From assembly GCA_903828655.1 (NCBI GenBank), contig CAIKMX010000034.1:1-33076 (forward strand): DNA of 33,076 nucleotides. The letters run 5' to 3'. This DNA comes from an uncultured archaeon (GTDB lineage Archaea > Nanobdellota > Nanobdellia > Pacearchaeales > GW2011-AR1). Shown here piece after piece: positions 8,045 to 14,277 of the stretch; the first letter of the stretch is position 1, and each line of letters opens with the position of its first letter. The notes under the pieces were generated by a model, which had not been told where the DNA came from, ran no database searches, and saw only the letters and a program-made list of their open reading frames with translations. Both the position numbers and the translations under genes were made by a program.

Positions 8045-8314
8045 ATGCCCCAAATATCTAAAGAAAAAAAAGAGAAGATACAGGAACAAGTTCTTCATCA
8101 CCTATTCTCAATATTCCCTAAACAGATATTCACTTCGGATATTGCAAGGGAAATGGCAAGAGATGAAGAGTTCATAAAAGTTCTTTTAGTAGATCTAGAA
8201 AAGAAAGACCTCATAGTCCGGATCTCAAAAAACTCTGACGGAAAGATCTATTCTAGAAGAATAAGATGGAGACTTTCAAATAAGGCCCAAGAGATATATT
8301 CTAAGCATCAATAA
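8045..8314 (+). CDS. Small winged-helix DNA-binding protein
   Basis: An 89-residue protein. Residues 8-70 fit a winged helix: helix EKIQEQVLHHLFSIFPKQ, a short turn, helix TSDIAREMARDEEFIKVLLVDLEKKDLI as recognition region, then a wing VRISKNSDGKIYSRRIRWRLS. The last part is basic. This architecture is common among small archaeal transcription regulators. Nothing in the sequence identifies its target. A TATA-like gatatttaaaac at about 8011-8022 lies roughly 25 nt before the ATG, giving a leaderless message. It precedes the repeat-rich HTH gene on the same strand, but each has its own promoter. Confidence 0.75.
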   Translation: MPQISKEKKEKIQEQVLHHLFSIFPKQIFTSDIAREMARDEEFIKVLLVDLEKKDLIVRISKNSDGKIYSRRIRWRLSNKAQEIYSKHQ

Positions 8315-8385
8315 TCCTTAATCCTTAAGTAATCTATATCTATTAACACAACAATCCATATAAACATAAACCTTATCACAAAACC

Positions 8386-9177
8386 ATGGATCCCATAAAA
8401 GAGGCATTTGCAAGAATAAAGGATGACATGATTTCTTTAAGAGAGCAGCTGAACTCTATTCAAGTTCAAATAAATATGATTAATCAACAAACCAACAGAC
8501 AGACAGACAAACCAACAGACAGACAGACAATAAACACCACAATTAACCCTCAAATACAGACAAATACTCCAACAATGATTCCAACACATAATCCAACACA
8601 TCAGACACAATACCCTCTTCAGACAGACAAACCAACACAAGATTCACCCATTCCAACACATAATCCAACAGATAATTGGGCTTTAGAAGCCCTAAAAGGC
8701 TTAAATTTGCCATTCTCCACTGGAAACAGGGGGGTTCCAACAGACAAACCAACAGACAGACAGACAAACCAACAGACAGACAGACAATCCCACAATGAAC
8801 CTATAAGGTTCGCACAAAACCAAATAAAACAACCCCTTAACGATTTCCAAAAGGCCCAAGAAGTTTTAGGTTCTCTAGATAGCATCAAGAAGGAAATAAG
8901 GCTTAAATTTAAGCGTCTTACCCCTCAAGAAATGTCTGTTTTTAGCACACTCTATCTTCTAGAGGATCAAGGTGCAGAAGAGATAACTTACAAGGCCATT
9001 GCGGACTCTTTAAATCTCAGCGAATCATCTATCCGAGATTATATACTCAAACTTACCTCTAAAGGCATTCCGATCCTCAAAATACGTCAAAATAATAAGA
9101 AAATAACTCTTTCTATCTCACAAGATCTAAAAAATATAACTAATTTAACGACGATAAACCAATTAAGAGACCTCTAA
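8386..9177 (+). CDS. Coiled-coil / repeat-linker / HTH protein (plus-strand member of a convergent pair)
   Basis: A 263-residue protein in three parts. Residues 1-33 are an N-terminal helix of coiled-coil type. About 34-150 is a Thr/Gln/Pro/Asp-rich linker with PTDRQT, TDKPT and PTHNPT repeats. About 170-250 is an HTH domain resembling sigma region 4 or winged helix (LTPQEMSVFSTLYLL, then YKAIADSLNLSESSIRDYILKL). The linker is encoded by the 20-bp family C unit, which is not a multiple of three, so adjacent copies are read in different frames, all open. A TATA-like tataaac lies about 25 nt before the ATG. The protein on the opposite strand at 9541-10164 has the same plan. It is probably a DNA-binding regulator or DNA-organising protein; the exact role is unknown. 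Confidence 0.75.
   Translation: MDPIKEAFARIKDDMISLREQLNSIQVQINMINQQTNRQTDKPTDRQTINTTINPQIQTNTPTMIPTHNPTHQTQYPLQTDKPTQDSPIPTHNPTDNWALEALKGLNLPFSTGNRGVPTDKPTDRQTNQQTDRQSHNEPIRFAQNQIKQPLNDFQKAQEVLGSLDSIKKEIRLKFKRLTPQEMSVFSTLYLLEDQGAEEITYKAIADSLNLSESSIRDYILKLTSKGIPILKIRQNNKKITLSISQDLKNITNLTTINQLRDL
8486..8531 (+). repeat. Family C tandem repeats inside the HTH gene, block 1
   Basis: Two tandem 20-bp units, CCAACAGACAGACAGACAAA at 8492-8511 and a one-base variant at 8512-8531. Each contains a (CAGA)3 run. A four-base or twenty-base slip would shift the reading frame. Confidence 0.8.
8738..8788 (+). repeat. Family C tandem repeats inside the HTH gene, block 2
   Basis: A short unit CCAACAGACAAA is followed by two full 20-bp units at 8749-8768 and 8769-8788, identical to those of block 1. 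A half unit also occurs at 8620-8640. Confidence 0.8.
8800..8818 (+). repeat. Family E site, copy 2
   Basis: CCTATAAGGTTCGCACAAA, followed by AACC, lies inside the HTH gene's coding sequence. GGTT and AACC form short inverted arms around CGCACAA. It is shared with positions 89, 12677 and 14978. Confidence 0.55.
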
Positions 9178-9540
9178 TATTTTTTAAAGATACTCCTGTT
9201 CGGCTAACCGTATAACTTTTATTACGCATACATTTCCCGCCGTTTGAGCCCTGAATCTAGCATACTCAGGCCGGCCCAAATTACACTCTAATGAAGACAA
9301 TTTAGCCTAAAACATTTTTAGGCACTACACTATCCTCACTTTTATGGCAAAAATCTACAAAACCTCAAACTGTTCCAGGCCTCACTTATTTCCACCACAC
9401 TCTTTTTTACAAAATATGATCCAAAAACCTCAAATTCTCTCACTTTTTCATCCGAAATCTTCATTTTTCTTAAGCAAGCCCCGTATCCCCGGCTATTGCT
9501 AACTCTCACTTTTTCACTTTTACCCATATTTTTGCTCAAA
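9178..9540. other. Convergent intergenic region with hairpin and CTCTCACTTTTTCA repeats
   Basis: These 363 bp lie between the two convergent HTH genes. They contain a perfect hairpin GCCTAAA-ACATT-TTTAGGC at 9305-9323 (a possible terminator or RNA structure) and two exact copies of CTCTCACTTTTTCA at 9437-9450 and 9503-9516, with weaker variants at 9330 and 9580. A 71-codon minus-strand ORF (9342-9557) spans it but looks like a by-product of the repeats. Confidence 0.5.
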
Positions 9541-10164
9541 TTATTCATTTTTTTCATCCTTTTTAGCTCTTTTATTCTCTCTAACCCTTACTTTTACACT
9601 TTTGAGGATATTCTCCCTCATTTTCTCAGGTATTGATAGTCTTTTCTTACCGGTCCTCTCCTGAGTCTCTTCTATCAAACCGGCACATTTCTGTTTTATT
9701 GTATTCACCTGCCCCCTTATAGTGCTTTTATCTTTTCCCATTAATTGGGCTAGATCTTCATAGCTTAATTTCAATTCTGAACTAAGTAAAGCTCGTACTA
9801 TTATCTTCTCCATTACTGTAAGATTAGCTAAAACATCTGTTTGGACAGCCGTTTGGACAGGCATTTGAACGGCTTCAACGACCTGCTGTTGGTAAACAGC
9901 CGTTTGCGTCTGTTTAGGAAGCTGTTTAGAAACGCCCTCACCAAAGAATGAAATGAACTCTTTTATCTCATCTAGATCGCTCTGAATCGAAATAAACTGG
10001 TCTTTGAGCATAGAGATGTCATCCTCATGATTTGCATGTTTTCCGTCTATATGCTTAATCCATTCACCTACTTTATTGAAGTCTTTTTTAACATTACTAA
10101 AAGAACTATGTATTTCTTCCCTCAACTTCTTCACTTCTTTTTTTGAGCTTGAAAACCAAAACAT
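9541..10164 (-). CDS. Coiled-coil / repeat-linker / HTH protein (minus-strand member of the pair)
   Basis: A 207-residue protein. Residues 1-75 are a long predicted coiled coil (KKEVKKLREEIHSSFSNVKK, then ISIQSDLDEIKEFISFFG). About 80-115 is a Gln/Thr/Val linker with VQTAVQTDV repeats. About 115-190 is an HTH domain (LTVMEKIIVRALLSSELK, YEDLAQLMGKDKSTIRGQVN) of sigma-region-4 or winged-helix type, with a Lys/Arg-rich tail. The frame is open to an ATG at 10182, but a TATA-like agatttaaatag lies about 27 nt before 10164, so I place the start there. The linker DNA carries CAGCCGTTTG words that recur in the non-coding DNA upstream and at 11,703. It has the same plan as the 8386-9177 protein. Confidence 0.75.
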   Translation of the reverse strand: MFWFSSSKKEVKKLREEIHSSFSNVKKDFNKVGEWIKHIDGKHANHEDDISMLKDQFISIQSDLDEIKEFISFFGEGVSKQLPKQTQTAVYQQQVVEAVQMPVQTAVQTDVLANLTVMEKIIVRALLSSELKLSYEDLAQLMGKDKSTIRGQVNTIKQKCAGLIEETQERTGKKRLSIPEKMRENILKSVKVRVRENKRAKKDEKNE

Positions 10165-10875
10165 CTTAATAATTATTCTCAAACAGCCTATTTAAATCTT
10201 TCGTCAAAAGTAGGAAAAAAATGGCTGTTTAAGTCAAAAAACCCCAAAAAAGGCTGTTTGTTTAAGAAAAGAACACCATCTGTTTAAAGAGCAAACAACC
10301 TTAGAATACGACGACAAAACTTGTAAACATAACCCCCACAACCGATTATTTGTTCAAATAGCTGTTTGGTAGGGCGTTTAAACATAAACAAACAGCCAAC
10401 CTGTTTAAGCCCGTTTAGACAAACAACTCTCAAAACACTTCAAAAAGTGAAGATATGCTCGAAATGTAGTTCAACATAAACAGCCCATCTAGAGTAAATT
10501 TACAGGTCCCTGTTTAAACCCTCAAACACCCCCCAAAACTAAACAACCCTGAAAATAAAACGGTCGTTTAAACGGCCCTAGAATGCAAGATTATCCCTTA
10601 AATATATAATAACATCCCTCGAAACAACAAAGTATCTACGACAGATTTCCCCAAACTCCCCAACAAACACCTTGAACATCTTTCAAGGATCCCTCAAACA
10701 CTCCAAACAGTCCCACCAAAATACTACAAACACATTCAAACAAACACACATAAACACCCCATTCAAACACTTTTCATCCTCAATAAACGCAATAAACACC
10801 TGCTCGAACAACCACAAACACCAAGTTTCATCAATAATACAAAAAACTTATAAACCGAATAAACCTATTATCTTC
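10165..10875. repeat. Iteron-like region with many TGTTTAAAC-type motifs (family D)
   Basis: These 711 bp without a credible gene separate the divergent coiled-coil HTH gene and the membrane-protein gene. From 10,220 to 10,575 there are about ten occurrences of CTGTTTAA, GTTTAAAC or their complement, including the palindromes cgtttaaac at about 10,371 and GTCGTTTAAACGGC at about 10,564. From 10,640 to 10,830 the DNA is a plus-strand CAAACA/CAAACAC-rich tract. TATA-like cttataaac at about 10,847 serves the 10,876 start. It could be an operator array for the adjacent HTH protein or an iteron-type replication or segregation locus. Confidence 0.6.
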
Positions 10876-11166
10876 ATGAGGTTTTATCAAAAGCTGGTGT
10901 ACGCGCTAGTCTTTGCGCTAGTTGTTTTTTTCTTATCTTTAGGCCTAAATATCATTCCGTGCCAGACAGCACCGGAAGTCCCAAACAAGATTTATTCATG
11001 GAGCGTGTGCACGCTGAATCCAGATAAGTATGGCGATGAGGGCATCTCTCGTCTATATTGGGGATATTCGGATAGGTTTACTGAAGCATATTTTGTTACC
11101 ATGCTCCTGGCATTTATCTTAGCATTTATACTCTTAACTCTCTTTACAAAGAGGAGAAAAGATTAA
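10876..11166 (+). CDS. Small two-pass membrane protein
   Basis: A 96-residue protein. TM1 is LVYALVFALVVFFLSLGL (7-24) and TM2 is YFVTMLLAFILAFILLTLF (72-90), with a KRRKD tail. The loop between them (about 25-71) carries two Cys residues (CQTAPEV and SVCTLNPDKYG) that could form a disulfide on the outside. The frame is open upstream to 10672, but that extension is made of the CAAACA repeat tract (Asn/Thr/His/Gln-rich). A TATA-like cttataaac lies about 25 nt before 10876, so I reject the longer start. No family is recognised. Confidence 0.65.
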   Translation: MRFYQKLVYALVFALVVFFLSLGLNIIPCQTAPEVPNKIYSWSVCTLNPDKYGDEGISRLYWGYSDRFTEAYFVTMLLAFILAFILLTLFTKRRKD

Positions 11167-11221
11167 AAAGCCCGAAAACTATAACTAAAAAGAGTTAATT
11201 AAACAAATAATTAAAATTAAA

Positions 11222-11231
11222 AAAGGAGGTA
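11222..11231 (+). promoter_or_regulatory. Strong Shine-Dalgarno before the 63-aa membrane protein
   Basis: AAAAGGAGGT ends five bases before the ATG at 11236 and is a near-consensus anti-16S match. Almost every other first gene here appears leaderless, so this marks either an internal cistron of the unit starting near 10,850 or an unusually well translated gene. Confidence 0.7.
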
Positions 11232-11235
11232 TTAA

Positions 11236-11427
11236 ATGGCAAAAGCAGGTCTTATGTCGGTGATAACATGGATAGTCGGTATTCTTGTATCATTGGCAGT
11301 AGGTTCTGGCATGATCAATGGGATTCTAGGAATTCCAGGACTTCCAGCTATCGTAGTAGTCATCGGCGGATGGATTGTTGTCGTAGGTGCAATCATCAGC
11401 TTGATAATGGCAATTTTCGGAAGATAA
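11236..11427 (+). CDS. Very small hydrophobic membrane protein
   Basis: A 63-residue protein that is almost wholly membrane-embedded. Segment 1 is about residues 6-28 (SVITWIVGILVSLAVGSGMI) and segment 2 about 38-60 (AIVVVIGGWIVVVGAIISLI), joined by a short LGIPGLP turn. GR follows at the C-terminus. The two Gly-rich helices with a proline turn could oligomerise. It follows the two-pass protein by 69 bp, has a strong ribosome binding site, and is followed by a long T-rich tract, which suggests high expression and efficient termination. No family is recognised. Its size resembles holins or small regulatory membrane proteins, but there is no positive evidence for either. Confidence 0.7.
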   Translation: MAKAGLMSVITWIVGILVSLAVGSGMINGILGIPGLPAIVVVIGGWIVVVGAIISLIMAIFGR

Positions 11428-11535
11428 ATCTCCTTTGATTTTATTTTAATTTATCTTCTTTTCTTTTTTCTTTTATTTCTATTTTTATTTATTCTTCTTA
11501 TTCTAATTTTTTCTTTTCCTTTCCTTTTCATCAAA
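11428..11535 (+). terminator. Poly-T archaeal terminator tract
   Basis: More than 90 bases of nearly continuous T-rich coding-strand DNA (tttatcttcttttcttttttc and so on) follow the stop at 11427. Archaeal RNA polymerase terminates at oligo-T runs without a required hairpin, and this is the longest such tract in the window. Confidence 0.65.
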
Positions 11536-11820
11536 CAACCTTTCAGATATTATGTTTTGCACTTTGCCAACCTAAGTGCACAACTCGGGGCCAGGGTCAA
11601 AGGAGTTTGCGATCTCCAAACCCCTACGAATACGTAAACAACCCAAACACCGCATCAGATACTCCAACAAACAGACAAATCAACAGACAAACAATAAAAC
11701 AAACAGCCGTTTGAACACTTAAACAATGGCAAAACAACGACGAAACGACGACGAGAGGTCCGTTCAAACAGCACAAACATTACATAAATCTTTAAATAAT
11801 CAAAGGAATTAAAATATCTT
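11536..11820. other. Intergenic region with family C and family D words
   Basis: Together with the T-rich tract before it, this makes a 393-bp gene-free stretch. It contains a family C variant at 11663-11696 and an AAACAGCCGTTTGAACA word at about 11,702-11,718 that also occurs in the coding strand complement of the 9541-10164 gene. A TATA-like tctttaaataa at about 11,788 lies some 25-30 nt before the 11821 ATG. A frame reading TPTNRQINRQTIKQTAV is open here, so a decayed linker-coding gene is possible. Confidence 0.45.
11663..11696 (+). repeat. Family C repeat block upstream of the 11821 gene
   Basis: TCCAACAAACAGACAAA followed by TCAACAGACAAACAA is a degenerate pair of the 20-bp units found inside the 8386-9177 gene. 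It has the same orientation and lies upstream of a plus-strand gene, as at 3765. Confidence 0.5.
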
Positions 11821-12246
11821 ATGGATATTGTCCTTGAGGAACTTGCAGGAGAATTAATCGATGGAAATCCTGTCCTGCGGGCTCGAAACAAACATGAGGG
11901 AGGAGGATACTACTTCTTTTATACTCCTAAAAAACCAATAGATGGGCACTGGCTAACAAGGGTGACTGTAAGTTCAAGAAAGGATGGATACACTCCTACC
12001 CCAAAAAGAGACCCAGTAGTTGGAGTAACTTCTCATGAAGATGGGATCCCTCAAAAAACACACGAGTCTGCAAGGAGATATATAACTGAAGAAATTCTCG
12101 ATGATAGGGATAATGACAAAATCGAAGATCGTACGCATTATGCACAAACTCCACCAAAGTGCAAACCCCTGACAAAACAAAACAGAGAGTGGGAAAAACA
12201 GAGACTTGCGGGACCACATACGGGTCTTGAGGGGGGCATGGGTTAA
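11821..12246 (+). CDS. Hypothetical protein, first gene of a tandem pair
   Basis: A 141-residue soluble, charged protein of no recognised family. The N-terminal ~55 residues (DIVLEELAGELIDGNPVLRA, then GGGYYFFYTPKKPIDGHWLTRVTV) look beta-rich. The rest is polar, ending HYAQTPPKCKPLTKQNREW and a Gly-rich tail. The stop is two bases before the start of the next gene, so the two are cotranscribed. The last third shares an HxAQxxPxCKP motif with the C-terminal part of the downstream protein. A TATA-like element about 25-30 nt before the ATG gives a leaderless start. A toxin-antitoxin or two-subunit arrangement is conceivable but unsupported. Confidence 0.65.
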   Translation: MDIVLEELAGELIDGNPVLRARNKHEGGGYYFFYTPKKPIDGHWLTRVTVSSRKDGYTPTPKRDPVVGVTSHEDGIPQKTHESARRYITEEILDDRDNDKIEDRTHYAQTPPKCKPLTKQNREWEKQRLAGPHTGLEGGMG

Positions 12247-12248
12247 TC

Positions 12249-12641
12249 ATGGCACTAAGAGACTATAATCCGGACCAAGCAAAAGAAATGATCTTTGTCG
12301 ATCCACGAACATCTTTTCATGGATTGCCAAACACTCAGGGGAGAGGGGTTCTTTATGTACCTGCTGGGAGAGAAAGCAAGTCTTTGGCACTCGTACGATT
12401 TGATCCAGTAACTGGAGATTTTATAGAATCTGTTGCAGGTAGTCCTGCAAGGTGGTATCTGAACGATCAAGAATATCAAGGCCCTCTAGCTCAAAAAATC
12501 CAGCAGCAATTAGAACGTCATGCACAAAGCCAACCTTCGTGCAAACCTGCTGGAAAAAAGAGAAGTGCACCTTACAATGATGATGGCCCGGATCAACCAG
12601 GTGGACGTCCTGGCGGGCTTGCAACCATTCATTTTCACTAG
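12249..12641 (+). CDS. Hypothetical protein, second gene of a tandem pair
   Basis: A 130-residue soluble protein of no recognised family. Residues 1-80 may form a small beta-rich domain (GRGVLYVPAGRESKSLALVRF, then DPVTGDFIESVAG, ARWYLND). Residues 85-130 are low complexity with RHAQSQPSCKPAGKKR and a Pro/Gly/Asp-rich end. The HAQxxPxCKP motif matches the upstream gene's C-terminal region, in protein and partly in DNA. It starts two bases after the upstream stop with no promoter of its own. Confidence 0.6.
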   Translation: MALRDYNPDQAKEMIFVDPRTSFHGLPNTQGRGVLYVPAGRESKSLALVRFDPVTGDFIESVAGSPARWYLNDQEYQGPLAQKIQQQLERHAQSQPSCKPAGKKRSAPYNDDGPDQPGGRPGGLATIHFH

Positions 12642-12676
12642 TTTTACACACCTTTTCACACAGTTCAATCCCCACG

Positions 12677-12696
12677 CTATAAGCTTCGCACAACCT
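12677..12696 (+). repeat. Family E site, copy 3
   Basis: CTATAAGCTTCGCACAACCT is non-coding and lies between the tandem unknown genes and the HNH gene. It differs from the integrase-promoter copy by a few bases. The CGCACA centre is conserved. Confidence 0.5.
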
Positions 12697-12742
12697 GTAT
12701 TGGGAGTAGTTCTGTAAAAGTGTACTCGAACGTCACCACTCC

Positions 12743-12780
12743 GGAATTTCACTGCATCTTTTTATAGTTGGTGAAATTCC
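12743..12780 (+). promoter_or_regulatory. Promoter flanked by a perfect 10-bp inverted repeat (HNH gene)
   Basis: GGAATTTCAC at 12743-12752 and its exact reverse complement GTGAAATTCC at 12771-12780 flank the TATA-like tttttatag at 12758-12766. The ATG is at 12788. The downstream arm falls just before the transcription start expected for a leaderless mRNA, an ideal position for a repressor operator. The arms could also form a hairpin. Confidence 0.65.
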
Positions 12781-12787
12781 TTATATC

Positions 12788-13285
12788 ATGGCTTTTGGTA
12801 AATGCATAAAATGTGGAAAAGAGTCAGAAAAGCATGCCAAAGGCATGTGCACTACTTGTTACAAAAAATATGTCTGGGTCCAAAAGCCCAAGAAATGCAA
12901 GAGGTGCGAAAGAGAACTTCCACACCACTCAAAAGGATTATGTGCCGGCTGTTACCAATTTGTTTATCACTCTGAAAAAAATAAGGCATGGAACTACCGA
13001 AATCGCCACCATATAAATCTCGACCTTTACAAAAAAATTACTTCAGAATGTCTTGTATGCGGTTTTTCAAATATTGTTGATTTACATCATTTAGATGAAA
13101 ACAAAGAAAACAACAAAGAAGAAAACCTTGTAGGCCTCTGCCCCAATCATCACAAGATGTTTCATGACTTCAGATACAAAAAAGAAATCACAGATATTTT
13201 AAAAGAAAAGGGCAAGGTCATCCCCGAAAGCAAAAAGATGAATTACGCTTTGCACAAAGCAGACCAAAGTACAAAGACCTCTTAA
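12788..13285 (+). CDS. HNH endonuclease with zinc ribbons
   Basis: A 165-residue nuclease-like protein. The N-terminal half has two Cys4 zinc-binding units, CIKCG...CTTC (Cys 6, 9, 21, 24) and CKRCE...CAGC (Cys 37, 40, 52, 55), which resemble each other as an internal duplication. Residues 86-126 form the HNH motif: CLVCGF (88, 91), VDLHHLDENKENN with catalytic His100/101, Asn113, then LVGLCPNHHKMFHD. All key HNH residues are present, so activity is plausible. Such genes occur as homing or mobile endonucleases and in defence loci. The leaderless promoter carries a palindrome, implying tight control, and a family A head lies just downstream (13354). No methylase or partner gene adjoins it. Confidence 0.88.
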   Translation: MAFGKCIKCGKESEKHAKGMCTTCYKKYVWVQKPKKCKRCERELPHHSKGLCAGCYQFVYHSEKNKAWNYRNRHHINLDLYKKITSECLVCGFSNIVDLHHLDENKENNKEENLVGLCPNHHKMFHDFRYKKEITDILKEKGKVIPESKKMNYALHKADQSTKTS

Positions 13286-13353
13286 ACAAGCATTATGTAC
13301 TAAGCCCTCTAAGTGAACAAGATAAAAAATGAAGCCATGGAAAATAAAAAACT

Positions 13354-13390
13354 TAGCCAAAGATGTCAACGGATTGGAACATTACCAAAC
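13354..13390 (+). repeat. Family A repeat, head only (copy A3)
   Basis: GCCAAAGATGTCAACGGATT then GGAACATTACCAAAC. Only the ~37-bp head is present, in the gap between the convergent HNH and TGNVIGN-anchored genes. Confidence 0.6.
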
Positions 13391-13409
13391 TTTTCGAAGA
13401 AAAGAGGAG

Positions 13410-14150
13410 TTATTTCCTCTTTCTATTATTCACCCAATAAAAACCACCAACAAGCCCAACAACCAACAAAATAGCCCCGAGAATATTTGAAGTTGAATTT
13501 GCCATATTTCCGATTACATTACCTGTAACATTGTATGAAAAAAAAATTGCGGCACCAATGACGCCGAAAATTGTGAGTGCTGCCGGAACCAGTGATTGAA
13601 CATCTGTCTCCAAACCCTTCCTTCTTGGAGGACGCTGATAGGCTCTCAAAACCTCCTCACTCGCACCATCATTCTTCAATCTTTCTAACACATTCTTAGT
13701 ATCTGTATCCTCTTTATGAGCCCACACGCCGTTAGTATAACCAGATCTCCAAGCATTTCTTAAGTCTCTATAGTTGCTTATCAGTGTTGATACTTCTCTT
13801 GCCTTATAACTTTCTACGCTGTCTCTCTTAAGTTTTTTCCACACCTTCCCCAATCGCTTTTCAACCATCTTAAAGTATTTATCTTCATCAATTTCTGCGT
13901 CAGGAAAAGTTGCATAAAAACTTTCATCATGGACATTACGGCCCGCCCTTGCTGCCCGTTCCAGTGCCTCAAGAGCATCAGTATAATTGCCTTGCTTATA
14001 AAATTCATCAGCAGAAACTATATACCCTGTAGCATCTTTTTCCTCCTTATCAGGATCCAATGTTTCCGCATATCCCCAACCAGATTTAGAAGGGTACTTC
14101 TTTGCACGCCTAGCAACCTTCCTTACATCTTCAGAACGAATCTTCCTCAT
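13410..14150 (-). CDS. Hypothetical protein with TPR-like segment and C-terminal TGNVIGN double-membrane module
   Basis: A 246-residue protein. The N-terminus is basic (KVARRAKKYPSKSGW). Residues about 47-70 (ADEFYKQGNYTDALEALERA) match one TPR-like helix pair. Residues 80-185 are charged and probably helical. The last ~55 residues repeat the module of the 4019-5119 protein: hydrophobic TIFGVIGAAIFF, loop SYNVTGNVIGNMANSTSN, hydrophobic ILGAILLVVGLVGGFYW, then NRKRK. Apart from that module the two proteins show no similarity. The TATA-like gtataaaaagg at 14175-14185 is about 27 nt before the ATG, so the mRNA is leaderless. Confidence 0.78.
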   Translation of the reverse strand: MRKIRSEDVRKVARRAKKYPSKSGWGYAETLDPDKEEKDATGYIVSADEFYKQGNYTDALEALERAARAGRNVHDESFYATFPDAEIDEDKYFKMVEKRLGKVWKKLKRDSVESYKAREVSTLISNYRDLRNAWRSGYTNGVWAHKEDTDTKNVLERLKNDGASEEVLRAYQRPPRRKGLETDVQSLVPAALTIFGVIGAAIFFSYNVTGNVIGNMANSTSNILGAILLVVGLVGGFYWVNNRKRK

Positions 14151-14277
14151 TAACGTGATAATTTTCTTTCCTTTTTATACTTTTCTCAAAACTTCAGCGC
14201 CCTCGCCATCCCCCTAAAAAACTAGAAATAGAATAATAAAAATAAAAAATTAAAACTTAGGATGATTAAAAGTTAAT

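Noticed and set aside
8437-8888. Three minus-strand ORFs opposite the HTH gene linker (Cys/Trp/Leu-rich)
   Set aside because: They are open only because the CAGA repeat DNA has no stops in any frame. Composition is not protein-like.
9342-9557. 71-codon minus-strand ORF overlapping the end of the coiled-coil HTH gene
   Set aside because: It overlaps the HTH stop by 17 bases, has no promoter or ribosome binding site, and owes much of its sequence to the CTCTCACTTTTTCA repeats. No family resemblance.
10672-10875. Upstream extension of the two-pass membrane protein
   Set aside because: The extension is encoded by the CAAACA tract, and a TATA box lies just before the internal ATG at 10876.
10165-10875. 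Canonical archaeal replication origin
   Set aside because: No Cdc6/Orc1 gene and no ORB-like long motif are visible. The region stays an unexplained iteron-like array.
11836-12752. Minus-strand ORFs opposite the tandem unknown genes
   Set aside because: Several overlapping frames without promoters. The plus-strand pair has a TATA box, two-base spacing and better composition.
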